DNA from: CAWHPS01 sp963831235
Lineage (GTDB): Bacteria; Fibrobacterota; OXYB2-FULL-49-7; JAEUSG01
Length of the DNA stretch: 31,385 bases
NCBI GenBank assembly: GCA_963831235.1
Contig: CAWHPS010000040.1
Span: forward strand, 1 to 31,385
Direction of reading: 5' to 3'
Shown: positions 8,945-16,505 of the stretch, one piece after another
Numbering within the stretch: the stretch's first letter is position 1
Layout of the letters: each line of letters opens with the position of its first letter
Position numbers and translations under genes: made by a program
The notes under the pieces: generated by a model
Database searches by the model: none
The model's input: the letters and a program-made list of their open reading frames with translations, nothing else
What the model was told of the DNA's origin: nothing

Positions 8945-10534
8945 CTAAAATCTAAAACCCAAAGATAATCCTATAGGCATTCTAAAAAACCATTTTGTCT
9001 TTTCATCATTCCCAGTGGATAATAAAATTCCAGGCCGCCATTCCAAAGAGGCTGCAAGCGACCAGGGAAGATTATACTGTCCTGTAAAGCTGGCTCCAAT
9101 TCCAAACATGCGTCCCCATGTAACAGGTAGTGCCGGATAGCCTGCAATGCGTATGGCGTTTTCATTAGGCCTGATCGGCTCTTGTTGCATAAGGATAGCG
9201 CATAATGACAGACCAGCCCCAAGCCTCACACGTGTCTTGTTCAGAAAAGCATACCGGGCTGCAATACCAGGCAGAATGGTTTTCCTTCGTATGGTCACAA
9301 ATTTACCTGTCAATATGTCCGAGTCATATCCAGTAAACATTTCAATGGTTAACCTGTCGATATCCAGGGAAAACGCTGCTTCAGGATATAGCAGGTAATT
9401 TCCACCCAAAGGTACATTTTCCTGGGTCATTATGCGAATACATGTTTTAAATGGTTTGTAATGTAAACCAGCCCCGCCTTTTGCCACAAGAATATCGAGA
9501 GGATAAGGCTTGAACGATTTCTGCGTAACAACAACCTCTCCTTTCCAGGAAAGGTCAAATGACCCAATGTATGCAGCATTATCCGTATTGTGTTGCACCA
9601 CATACGCCTGCGCAGGAAGGGCCAGCACAACTGCCTTGTCCGAGTTTATGATGATTTCAGCAACAGGTTCGAGGCTTGCGGCTTCCATTAATCGGTACTT
9701 TCCAGGTGCGCAGTTGATGAAACGAAGCATTGATTGCCCTTTGGTGGTCTGTGACAGGACCAGATTCTCAGTTCCCTGGACATCAATATCAAATCCAGGG
9801 CTCTGTTTGAAGTCGTTGGCGCTTAATCCTTCGCGCTTTGTGTTTGTTTTGGCAAAAGTATAGGCTTCCCAAAGGGTGATATTTCCATCATTGTCCATGT
9901 CAGCCGCCCCTAAAAGTCCTGACACAAGATAGTGGGTAAAAAGTGATCCTTTCAGGTCCTGCGATTCGTGGGAAAGTTCACCCGCTGAACTGCTTGTAAT
10001 GATGACCGAGCCCTTGACATTAATTTCATTATTGAACTTAACTTCATAAGGCGCGGAAATGGCGCCACCCTTGGATTGGATAAGCGAACCACTGTTGCAG
10101 GCATCTGCAATCAGAATTTTAAGATCAGCGTTCATGGCCTCAAAACGTTGTTTGATATCATCAACAGGAAATGTTTTACCATTCAGATGAAAAGCATCAG
10201 GGCTGCCGTGGCCGGAATAATAAAGTATAATCTCAACATTATTACCATTAAGTTTGAGTTCCTTTGCGCGGCCTGCAATTTCAGTGAATGCTTCCTCTAC
10301 CATTGGCAGAGGCTTATCCAATAGGAGGTAGCTGCGCTCCTTTGCCACTCCGCCGAGTGTTGTAAGCACATCGTAAACCCGCCGGGCGTCTGATGTGGCG
10401 TAGCGTAGAGGTACATCATCCTTGAGCCCGATATTGTTGCCGATAACCAGGGCGATTTTCTCAACTGAGGCGCACACGGAGCCGGCCCAGTTGAAAAGTA
10501 GAAACGTTAGAATGTAAATACGAAAGTTTGTCAT
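8945..10534 (-). CDS. Caspase-like (C14) protein with C-terminal outer-membrane barrel
   Basis: A signal peptide (residues 1-22) precedes a caspase-fold domain, about 25-260. The dyad is visible: H109 in YYSGHG and C146 in IADACNSGS, with IALVIGNN as the first strand. A 12-residue loop DMDNDGNITLWE (212-223) has EF-hand spacing D-x-D-x-D-G-x-I-x3-E. Residues about 350-529 alternate polar and aromatic residues and end SLGFRF, as in an outer-membrane barrel. The start overlaps the anti-sigma stop as ATGA (10531-10534), implying translational coupling. I infer a secreted, barrel-anchored cysteine protease linked to sigma signalling. Whether it cuts the anti-sigma factor is not shown by the sequence. 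Confidence 0.85.
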   Translation of the reverse strand: MTNFRIYILTFLLFNWAGSVCASVEKIALVIGNNIGLKDDVPLRYATSDARRVYDVLTTLGGVAKERSYLLLDKPLPMVEEAFTEIAGRAKELKLNGNNVEIILYYSGHGSPDAFHLNGKTFPVDDIKQRFEAMNADLKILIADACNSGSLIQSKGGAISAPYEVKFNNEINVKGSVIITSSSAGELSHESQDLKGSLFTHYLVSGLLGAADMDNDGNITLWEAYTFAKTNTKREGLSANDFKQSPGFDIDVQGTENLVLSQTTKGQSMLRFINCAPGKYRLMEAASLEPVAEIIINSDKAVVLALPAQAYVVQHNTDNAAYIGSFDLSWKGEVVVTQKSFKPYPLDILVAKGGAGLHYKPFKTCIRIMTQENVPLGGNYLLYPEAAFSLDIDRLTIEMFTGYDSDILTGKFVTIRRKTILPGIAARYAFLNKTRVRLGAGLSLCAILMQQEPIRPNENAIRIAGYPALPVTWGRMFGIGASFTGQYNLPWSLAASLEWRPGILLSTGNDEKTKWFFRMPIGLSLGFRF

Positions 10535-11280
10535 TGGTTTAATAAACGATATTTTTGAATAATCACGTGATTGCCGGATTGCTTGTTGTTAAGATATTGA
10601 TTGATAAAAACACCTGCGTTCTCAGGAGTAAGAGGCGTGTCTGAGAGGATGCAATAGAGTATTTCCTCTTTCCAGCCGCTGTTAAGAACAATACTATGCG
10701 GCAAAAGCTCACAATGAGGCTTACCCACACTGCTGCTTTCTCCTGACAAATAGGTGTTAATCAGGCCATTGTCATCCTGATAAAGGATCGAATAGTTCAT
10801 TGGTTTTTTCCCTGTGACTCCGAGTTGCAGAGTATCACCGGGTTTCACTGTTATAGTCTGTCCTGAAACCACATTGCCATTAACCCAGAGTGTGTAAAAG
10901 GCGTCACCCTTGACCACAAATTTCTTTGAATTTCCCGCAGGCATAAAAAGCATGAAGCCTGCCACAAAAACAAGGACCAGGCTTGCGAAGGCAAGTGCAG
11001 GACGGGGTGAAAATAAAACAGCAATTGTATGTTTAAATTTATCCAGGAGAGTTTCTGTAACAGGAATTGGAGCGGAATTCCGAGAGCGCTCCAAAAGAGA
11101 ATCAACATCAGGATATTTTGCAGCAAAAGGTTCTGAAAAGCTGGGCGCATTTTTCAGATATTCCGTGCAGGCGCTGCATTCGGCGAGGTGGGCCTTGACC
11201 ACAGGGTCCTTATCCGGATCGAATTGCCCGCTTAAAATAGCTTCGAGTTTAAGACCGGAAAGGTGGTTAGAAGTATTCAT
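10531..11280 (-). CDS. Zinc-finger anti-sigma factor, single-pass membrane protein
   Basis: The N-terminus carries the anti-sigma zinc motif H-x3-C-x2-C (AHLAECSACTEYL). One transmembrane helix (ALAFASLVLVFVAGFML) separates it from a beta-rich periplasmic domain of about 130 residues (GDAFYTLWVNGNV, KPGDTLQLGVTG), so it should bind the ECF factor inside and sense outside. I chose ATG 11280 because GGAG lies nine bases upstream. The frame extends to GTG 11307, adding nine residues, and that start is possible. The neighbouring ECF gene lies upstream, separated by a REPIN-like element whose last hairpin ends just before this gene. Confidence 0.85.
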   Translation of the reverse strand: MNTSNHLSGLKLEAILSGQFDPDKDPVVKAHLAECSACTEYLKNAPSFSEPFAAKYPDVDSLLERSRNSAPIPVTETLLDKFKHTIAVLFSPRPALAFASLVLVFVAGFMLFMPAGNSKKFVVKGDAFYTLWVNGNVVSGQTITVKPGDTLQLGVTGKKPMNYSILYQDDNGLINTYLSGESSSVGKPHCELLPHSIVLNSGWKEEILYCILSDTPLTPENAGVFINQYLNNKQSGNHVIIQKYRLLNQ

Positions 11281-11310
11281 TTTATTTTGCTCCAACTTTT
11301 TATCCACTCT

Positions 11311-11483
11311 TTATCCGGCGCACGTAGGCCGCCGGATAATCAATTGCATTTTGTGTTTTTTTATGCGAGGCCAGAGACGGCCTCGCATCCAGCATCCTCT
11401 TCCTGATTTTTACCGAGCCGTCTCTGGCTCGGTTTTACAAATAAGCTCATCATCTGATTAGCCGGCGGCCTCTGTGCCGCCGG
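11311..11483. repeat. REPIN-like element, family A (non-autonomous)
   Basis: There are four hairpins. The outer left one (11311-11339) has arms TTATCCGGCG and CGCCGGATAA. The inner left (11363-11388) has arms ATGCGAGGCC and GGCCTCGCAT with loop AGAGAC. The inner right (11412-11433) has arms ACCGAGCC and GGCTCGGT with loop GTCTCT, the complement of AGAGAC. The outer right (11462-11483) has arms CCGGCGGC and GCCGCCGG with loop CTCTGT. The two halves are inverted copies of one double-hairpin unit, the same unit that bounds the RAYT gene at 22777-23351. It contains no gene and fills the gap between the ECF and anti-sigma genes. Confidence 0.88.
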
Positions 11484-11503
11484 ACAAATTGGGTCATAGG
11501 GCC

Positions 11504-11983
11504 TTACAGCGCCCTTTTTATTTTTTCCATCCGCACTCTGAAATTCGCGAGCCTTTTATTTATGGCCCGCTCAGAAATTCCAATGGCCTTTGCCATTTCA
11601 TCCTGCTTTAATCCTTCAAAGTATGCCATAAAAACAATCTCCCGTGTTCTCGCATCAAAAAGACTCAGGATTTCCTTGAGCAGTATCCTCGCTTCAACAG
11701 GTCTTTCAAGTCCTTCAAGCCGGAGCGACTCATATTCATCCCAATCCTCAAGCCGTGTCTCACGGTTTTTATCACGGAGATAGTGGAGGCATTCGTTGAC
11801 TGTGATCCGGTATATCCATGTGAAGACATCGCTTTTTCCCTCGAACCTTTTGAGGTTGTCCATAACCTTTAAGAATACGTTTTGCGACAAGTCCTCCGCG
11901 GCGGCAGTGTGCCTTGTGTACCGGAGGCAAATCCGGTACACTGGTTCGCGATATTTCAGAAAAAGGCTATTCAATGATTCCAA
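11504..11983 (-). CDS. ECF-type RNA polymerase sigma factor (sigma-70 family)
   Basis: At 159 aa it is ECF size. Region 2 is visible as AAAEDLSQNVFLKVM and GKSDVFTWIYRITVNECLHYLR, and region 4 as a helix-turn-helix KQDEMAKAIGISERAINKRL. The start is TTG 11983; no ATG or GTG is available before an in-frame stop at 11999-12001. A second TTG at 11974 is possible. It begins 8 bp after the lipoprotein stop and is followed by the membrane anti-sigma gene, the standard arrangement for a cell-envelope ECF module. I could not define its target promoter; autoregulation upstream of the lipoprotein gene is likely. Confidence 0.9.
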   Translation of the reverse strand: MESLNSLFLKYREPVYRICLRYTRHTAAAEDLSQNVFLKVMDNLKRFEGKSDVFTWIYRITVNECLHYLRDKNRETRLEDWDEYESLRLEGLERPVEARILLKEILSLFDARTREIVFMAYFEGLKQDEMAKAIGISERAINKRLANFRVRMEKIKRAL

Positions 11984-11990
11984 TAGTTCT

Positions 11991-12914
11991 TTACCAAATC
12001 AATTTTAGGTTTCCAAGTGGTAGCCCATAGGTATGAGTATTCTCAAGTTCATTCCAATTTGTAAAAAGAGCGATATTAACATTTACATTTTCTTTGAGTC
12101 TGACAATATTATCACAAAATGTTCTTTGCTCGCATGAAATGCCATAATCGACCGTATCACAAGGCATTTCAAAATGTGGATTGATAAGCTGCATTATATT
12201 ATAGCCGACCTTAAGACCCTCCCCGAGATAATTACCTGCTTCCGGGTTGGGGTTTTCCTGCAATTTTTTGATAACATATTTCAATGCCACCGAATCAGAT
12301 AGGTACAAGATACTGGCAGATGAAGCTATTCCCATCCACCATTCCTGTTTTGATTTGCTCCCTTTGAATAATCCGTAATTATTGATGCTGTCTTGCATTA
12401 AACTGTCGGACAAACCACAGCTTTTCAGTGAATCGCGTGTTCTGACCATCCGTGCCACTTCAGCGTCCCATATTTTTAGTTGCCCGTCACGGTCGGCATC
12501 ATTTACAAGAATAATACCCGCTGCCCCTATCTTGGAGTCCGTTGTTCCCGGAACCAATTGAAGATTCTTTGGATCGGGTACATCATAAAGATCTGCACGA
12601 AGACAAAGAGGCCATCCGGTGGAAGTCTGACTAGTCTGGCAATAAAAAGTATCTTTCCGTCCACTATCGCGAACCCATAGCATCATTATAACCGGATTGG
12701 TGCTTGCTTGCATCATATCCATTGGAGCACCAGATGTTTGAGCCAGCTTTTTTGCATTGAAAAATTGATAGGATGTCATGGCTGAGATGGTGAACAAGGG
12801 TTTACGTACACACGGATCATTCGGGCTTAGAATAGCATGGTCTTTTGAACAATTAGTAAAAGTAATAATAGCGGATAAAGACAGGGCGGTTTTGATGAGC
12901 TTTAAGATAAACAT
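11991..12914 (-). CDS. Putative lipoprotein with calcium-loop-like motif
   Basis: The N-terminus is a lipoprotein-like signal (LSLSAIITFTNC, C22), though the residues before the Cys are not an ideal lipobox. The 307-aa body matches no family I recognise. It is Cys-containing and carries DADRDGQLKIWD (139-150), which fits EF-hand spacing D-x-D-x-D-G-x-L-x3-D. This closely resembles the loop in the caspase-like protein of the same operon. A GAAAGGAAC ribosome site precedes ATG 12914. The gene is first in the run leading to the ECF factor, anti-sigma factor and caspase-like protein, so it may supply an envelope sensor or substrate; that is inference. Confidence 0.65.
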   Translation of the reverse strand: MFILKLIKTALSLSAIITFTNCSKDHAILSPNDPCVRKPLFTISAMTSYQFFNAKKLAQTSGAPMDMMQASTNPVIMMLWVRDSGRKDTFYCQTSQTSTGWPLCLRADLYDVPDPKNLQLVPGTTDSKIGAAGIILVNDADRDGQLKIWDAEVARMVRTRDSLKSCGLSDSLMQDSINNYGLFKGSKSKQEWWMGIASSASILYLSDSVALKYVIKKLQENPNPEAGNYLGEGLKVGYNIMQLINPHFEMPCDTVDYGISCEQRTFCDNIVRLKENVNVNIALFTNWNELENTHTYGLPLGNLKLIW

Positions 12915-13146
12915 CTGCTTGTTCCTTTCAAATAAAATAGTTTATAACCTTTCGTAATACCATTGTGCTTCCGGCCGGGAAACATCTATTAGAGCCATAA
13001 GCCCCTTATTTTCTGAACCGGAATTTTAACTATTTGTTCAAAAAGTCATAACACATTGATATCAAAGGTGTAGGTCACTGTAGATGTATAGAAAAGGTAT
13101 GTATAAGTATGGAAAACAAAGAATAAATTACATCACCAATGGACGA

Positions 13147-14505
13147 TCAGTCGCCAAGTATCTTCTTCCCAAAGTCAGTAAGTGTTGCATCCCTGGCACC
13201 CATTATAAGAACCAAATCTCCAGGCATCGCAATTGATCTTATTTCAGGAATAAGATCATCACGATTCTTAAAGAAAATAGCGTTCTTTCCCTTATTCTTA
13301 AGCTCGTTCACAATATCCTCTGATGAAATATCACGCACAACCGAACCACCTGCATAAAATATCTCGGGCATAAATAATACATCGTCTTTACCAAGTGCGC
13401 GTTCAAATGCTTCTATGAATTCTTTTTTAAGAAAACGGGTAGGCCCATATCCATGCGGTTGAAAGACCGCAATCACCCTCTTTGCCCTAAGATGCGCCGC
13501 GGCCATTGCAGCCTCCACCTTTGCCGGATTATGGGCATAGTCGTCTATGACCTCAACATTATTGAAGTTTCCGAGTTTCTGAAAGCGCCGAGCCACACCT
13601 TTGAAATTCATCAGCGCATCAGCCATGTCTCTTAGGTTGGCATTAAGGCAAAACCCTGCTGCAATTACGGCAAGCGCATTATCAACATTATACCTTCCAG
13701 CCATTGGAAGTTCGAAATCAACCCCATTTACCATGAAAGAAGAACCTTCCGGCTTAAGTAAAATCTTTTCCGCATGGAAAACACCCTTGCTTCCAAATGT
13801 TATTGCGGATTCAGCCATGTCTGCAAAAAGCGAGGCATCTGATCCAACAACACGGTATTTGCTGTTATTGTAGAATATCCTGAATAACCCAAGAAGCTCT
13901 TTTATCTCCTTGTGGTCTTTCTCAATATTCATGATAAGCCCTACCTCTGGTTTGTATTCCACAAGAGTGCCGTCGCTTTCATCAGCTTCAACAACCAGAA
14001 TGTCAGATTCGCCGGCAAAGGCATTTCCTGCAAACCCTTTTTCCTGCAGGCTGACAAGATTTCCGCCCGTAATTATTGACGGAGAAAAACCAGCATGTTG
14101 CAACACCTCAAAGATCATTGCTGTTACGGTTGACTTTCCGCTGGTACCGGCAACAGCTATGCTCTTTGATGAATTGACCCATTCAGCAAGCACCTGGCTC
14201 CTGTGAAACACAGGGATTTCAAGCTCTCTTGCTTTTTTAAGATCAGGATTATCCTTTTCAACAGCAGTGGATGAAACAACAGCATCAATGGAGGATGTGA
14301 CTCCTGATCCATCCTGAGGGAAACAGCTTATCCCAAGTTTTCCAAACCAGTCAAGCCACGGGCTAATAGAACCCGGGTTAAGGCCCCTGTCAGAACCGGT
14401 TACGACGCCGCCTTTCATGGCCTGAAACTGGGCAAGTGCGCTCATGCCAGCACCTGCCACGCCCACATAATGGTAACGGGATTTCCTAAGATCTGGTAAT
14501 GACAA
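13147..14505 (-). CDS. MurC/Mpl-type Mur ligase
   Basis: The 452-aa protein has the full Mur ligase plan: an N-terminal nucleotide-sugar-binding motif (VGVAGAGMSALA), a P-loop AGTSGKSTVTAM (120-130), VEADESDGT, the ribose/Mg region around NIEKDHK, and C-terminal DYAHNPAKVEAA and FQPHGYGPTRF. These match UDP-MurNAc:L-alanine ligase (MurC) and the recycling enzyme Mpl. The P-loop is GTSGKST rather than the usual GTHGKTT of both, so the substrate is uncertain. Its start overlaps the end of the L,D-transpeptidase-like gene by 20 bp, supporting a joint peptidoglycan role. It may be a paralogue rather than the essential MurC. Confidence 0.8.
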   Translation of the reverse strand: MSLPDLRKSRYHYVGVAGAGMSALAQFQAMKGGVVTGSDRGLNPGSISPWLDWFGKLGISCFPQDGSGVTSSIDAVVSSTAVEKDNPDLKKARELEIPVFHRSQVLAEWVNSSKSIAVAGTSGKSTVTAMIFEVLQHAGFSPSIITGGNLVSLQEKGFAGNAFAGESDILVVEADESDGTLVEYKPEVGLIMNIEKDHKEIKELLGLFRIFYNNSKYRVVGSDASLFADMAESAITFGSKGVFHAEKILLKPEGSSFMVNGVDFELPMAGRYNVDNALAVIAAGFCLNANLRDMADALMNFKGVARRFQKLGNFNNVEVIDDYAHNPAKVEAAMAAAHLRAKRVIAVFQPHGYGPTRFLKKEFIEAFERALGKDDVLFMPEIFYAGGSVVRDISSEDIVNELKNKGKNAIFFKNRDDLIPEIRSIAMPGDLVLIMGARDATLTDFGKKILGD

Positions 14506-15004
14506 CAGGGTCTCCTTTTTTTACGCGTTTGAAAAGATCAATTATATCTTTACTTTTCATGGTAACACACCCATGCGATGCAGGTTTGCCTATGGTCTTT
14601 ATATGATTAGTTCCGTGAATGTAAATATACCGGCTTTTTGTATCAACATCTCCTCCAAGATTCACACCCTTTTCCATTCCTTCCAGGGTAATTATCCTGG
14701 ATAATATCAAATCACCGAACTGACTTTTTCCATCCCAGATATCGCCTGTATTTATCCTGTCTTTGAACACACTACCATTTGCTGCTCTTGCTCCTATACG
14801 CGAGGCTATCTTATGAAGACCAAGCGGTGTTTGCATGGACCCTTTCCTGTTTCCAGCACCAAGCTTGGCAGTTGAAACAGGGTATTGCCTTATCTTTTTC
14901 CCATATTGGAACAGGGTTAATCTCTGGAATTTAATTGAGACTAGTATAAGGCGAGGAACTTTCTCTGATTTGAATTCTTTGCTCATTACTAGAAAATAAT
15001 CCAT
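14486..15004 (-). CDS. L,D-transpeptidase (YkuD) domain protein without signal peptide
   Basis: The YkuD domain is clear: QTPLGLHKIASRIG, then YIHGTNH (H130) and the catalytic SHGC at 143-146, followed by VTMKSKDI. These enzymes form or exchange peptidoglycan cross-links through the Cys. The N-terminus (MDYFLVMSKEFKSEKV) has no convincing signal peptide, so export is not evident; a start at Met7 does not change this. At 172 aa it is little more than the catalytic domain. It is translationally linked to the Mur ligase downstream (20-bp overlap). No clear ribosome site is visible; an AT-rich block with TATAAT-like sequence lies upstream, next to family B copy 2. Confidence 0.85.
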   Translation of the reverse strand: MDYFLVMSKEFKSEKVPRLILVSIKFQRLTLFQYGKKIRQYPVSTAKLGAGNRKGSMQTPLGLHKIASRIGARAANGSVFKDRINTGDIWDGKSQFGDLILSRIITLEGMEKGVNLGGDVDTKSRYIYIHGTNHIKTIGKPASHGCVTMKSKDIIDLFKRVKKGDPVVITRS

Positions 15005-15038
15005 AAATGAAAATCAAGACAATTATATTATATAATAC

Positions 15039-15181
15039 AAACCCACCCCTGCCCCTCCCTTTTTCTTGAAGGAAAAAGGGAGGGGTGAAAGAATAATTAT
15101 GGCAGTTCTGAAATCAAAGTTTTTATTATTCCCCTTCCATTTTTCCAGCAGGAAAAAGGGAAGGGGTTAGGGGATGGGTTT
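15039..15181. repeat. Paired-hairpin repeat, family B copy 2
   Basis: The 143-bp element begins AAACCCACCCC and ends GGGATGGGTTT, the same ends as copy 1 at 7817. The left hairpin has arms CCCCTCCCTTTTTC and GGAAAAAGGGAGGGG. The right hairpin has arms CCCCTTCC and GGAAGGGG. The central AT-rich spacer differs from that of copy 1, so the ends and hairpins are the conserved part. It occupies the divergent promoter region between the L,D-transpeptidase-like gene and the DUF4921 gene, and its right end lies 7 bp before the latter's likely ATG. Confidence 0.85.
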
Positions 15182-15188
15182 CTTATCT

Positions 15189-16505
15189 ATGATTAAATAC
15201 GAAGACTACTACCATGAAATGCCTGACGGCACAATAAAGCAAATCAATCCATTTACCGGCACCGAGGTATGGTGTGTTCCAGGACGCATACACAGACCTT
15301 ATACCCAGCATCCACATCCGCCAACAGACATCAACAAGAAAAACAGCGGTCGCCATTGTCCATTCTGCACAGATCGACTACTTGAAACGCCACCTGAAAA
15401 ATCCAGGATGATTGAATCCAACGGCAAATATAAAATACTTGACTATGTGGAATTTGACCGGCTTTTTTCCACCAAACCCAAATTCAGGCGAATCCCAAAC
15501 CTTTTCGAGATCGTGACCTTTGATTATTGGCGAAGGAATTATGGCTTTAAGCCCAAGGGACGCACCCTGAAGTGGAAAGAGCAGTATATGGACTCTGATA
15601 AAGGTCGCCAGCATGCCATGGAACTCTTGAAAACAAAACTGCTCTTATCCGGAAAAACTGAGGCTGAAATAGCATCAATTCCCATTGTTGACAGCTTAAT
15701 GATGTTGAATGCTTTCTTTGCAGGCAGCCATGAGGTTATAACTGCAGGCAGCCACTTCATAAAAAATGCGCGTACGGACCATGAACTGTTCTCGTCAGGC
15801 GACATGACACCTGAGGAACACTTCCAGTATATGCGGTTCACTATTCATGCCATGGAAGAGATAACCAAAAACAATCCGCATGTGCGTTATGTATCGGTTT
15901 TCCAGAATTGGCTCAAGCCGGCCGGCGCATCAGTTGACCACCTTCATAAACAGCTTGTAGGGCTTGATGAATGCGGTGTTTCCATTAACCGTGAAATTGC
16001 ACTTGTACGGAAAAAGCCTGATATATATAATGTAATGGCTGTTAATTTTGCCATTGATCATGGGTGGATTATTGGTGAAAATGATGAAGCAATCGCTTTA
16101 GCCTGTTTCGGCCATCGTTATCCGACTGTTGCAATTTATTCCAAGAGCAGGTCTTCTTATCCGGCAGATCTGTCAACTCGCGAGTTGATGGGTTTTTCCA
16201 ATCTTGTGCATGCCTGTCATGCGGCAATGAGCCGTCATATTTCCTGCAATGAGGAATGGTACTATTGTCCAAAAGAGATTGCATGTTCAATGCCATTACA
16301 CGTTCTCATCAAATGGCGGACAATTACAACCGCAGGTTTTGAGGGTGGCACACATATTTATATAAACCCTTTCAGCCCGGGAAAAATCTGCAATCTTTTA
16401 ACGCCTGCGCTTAAAACACTCTTACAGCAGGGTAAAATTGCGCTCCTTAGAATAGGGGAGAGCAGGCCTTCATCACGAAATTGCCTGAATTATCTTTTAG
16501 GCTGA
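15189..16505 (+). CDS. DUF4921 / GalT-like HIT-superfamily nucleotidyltransferase
   Basis: A zinc-like CPFC pair (C57, C60) and a HIT-type motif DHLHKQLVG (H251, H253, Q255) place this with galactose-1-phosphate uridylyltransferase relatives of the DUF4921 type. GAGTHIYINPFSP-like and HVLIKWRT segments near the C-terminus fit. Such enzymes transfer or hydrolyse nucleotide-sugar phosphates through the central His; the actual substrate is unknown. I chose ATG 15189 (438 aa). The in-frame ATG 15174 lies inside the right terminal repeat of family B and would add MGFLS. The purine-rich repeat end may supply the ribosome site. The 3' end overlaps the convergent Ppx/GppA gene by 16 bp. Confidence 0.75.
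   Translation: MIKYEDYYHEMPDGTIKQINPFTGTEVWCVPGRIHRPYTQHPHPPTDINKKNSGRHCPFCTDRLLETPPEKSRMIESNGKYKILDYVEFDRLFSTKPKFRRIPNLFEIVTFDYWRRNYGFKPKGRTLKWKEQYMDSDKGRQHAMELLKTKLLLSGKTEAEIASIPIVDSLMMLNAFFAGSHEVITAGSHFIKNARTDHELFSSGDMTPEEHFQYMRFTIHAMEEITKNNPHVRYVSVFQNWLKPAGASVDHLHKQLVGLDECGVSINREIALVRKKPDIYNVMAVNFAIDHGWIIGENDEAIALACFGHRYPTVAIYSKSRSSYPADLSTRELMGFSNLVHACHAAMSRHISCNEEWYYCPKEIACSMPLHVLIKWRTITTAGFEGGTHIYINPFSPGKICNLLTPALKTLLQQGKIALLRIGESRPSSRNCLNYLLG

Noticed and set aside
12915..13146. ECF-type autoregulated promoter upstream of the lipoprotein gene
   Set aside because: The gap is AT-rich with a short TTCCGGCCGGGAA-like palindrome near 12969, but I could not find a convincing -35/-10 pair without other target sites to compare.
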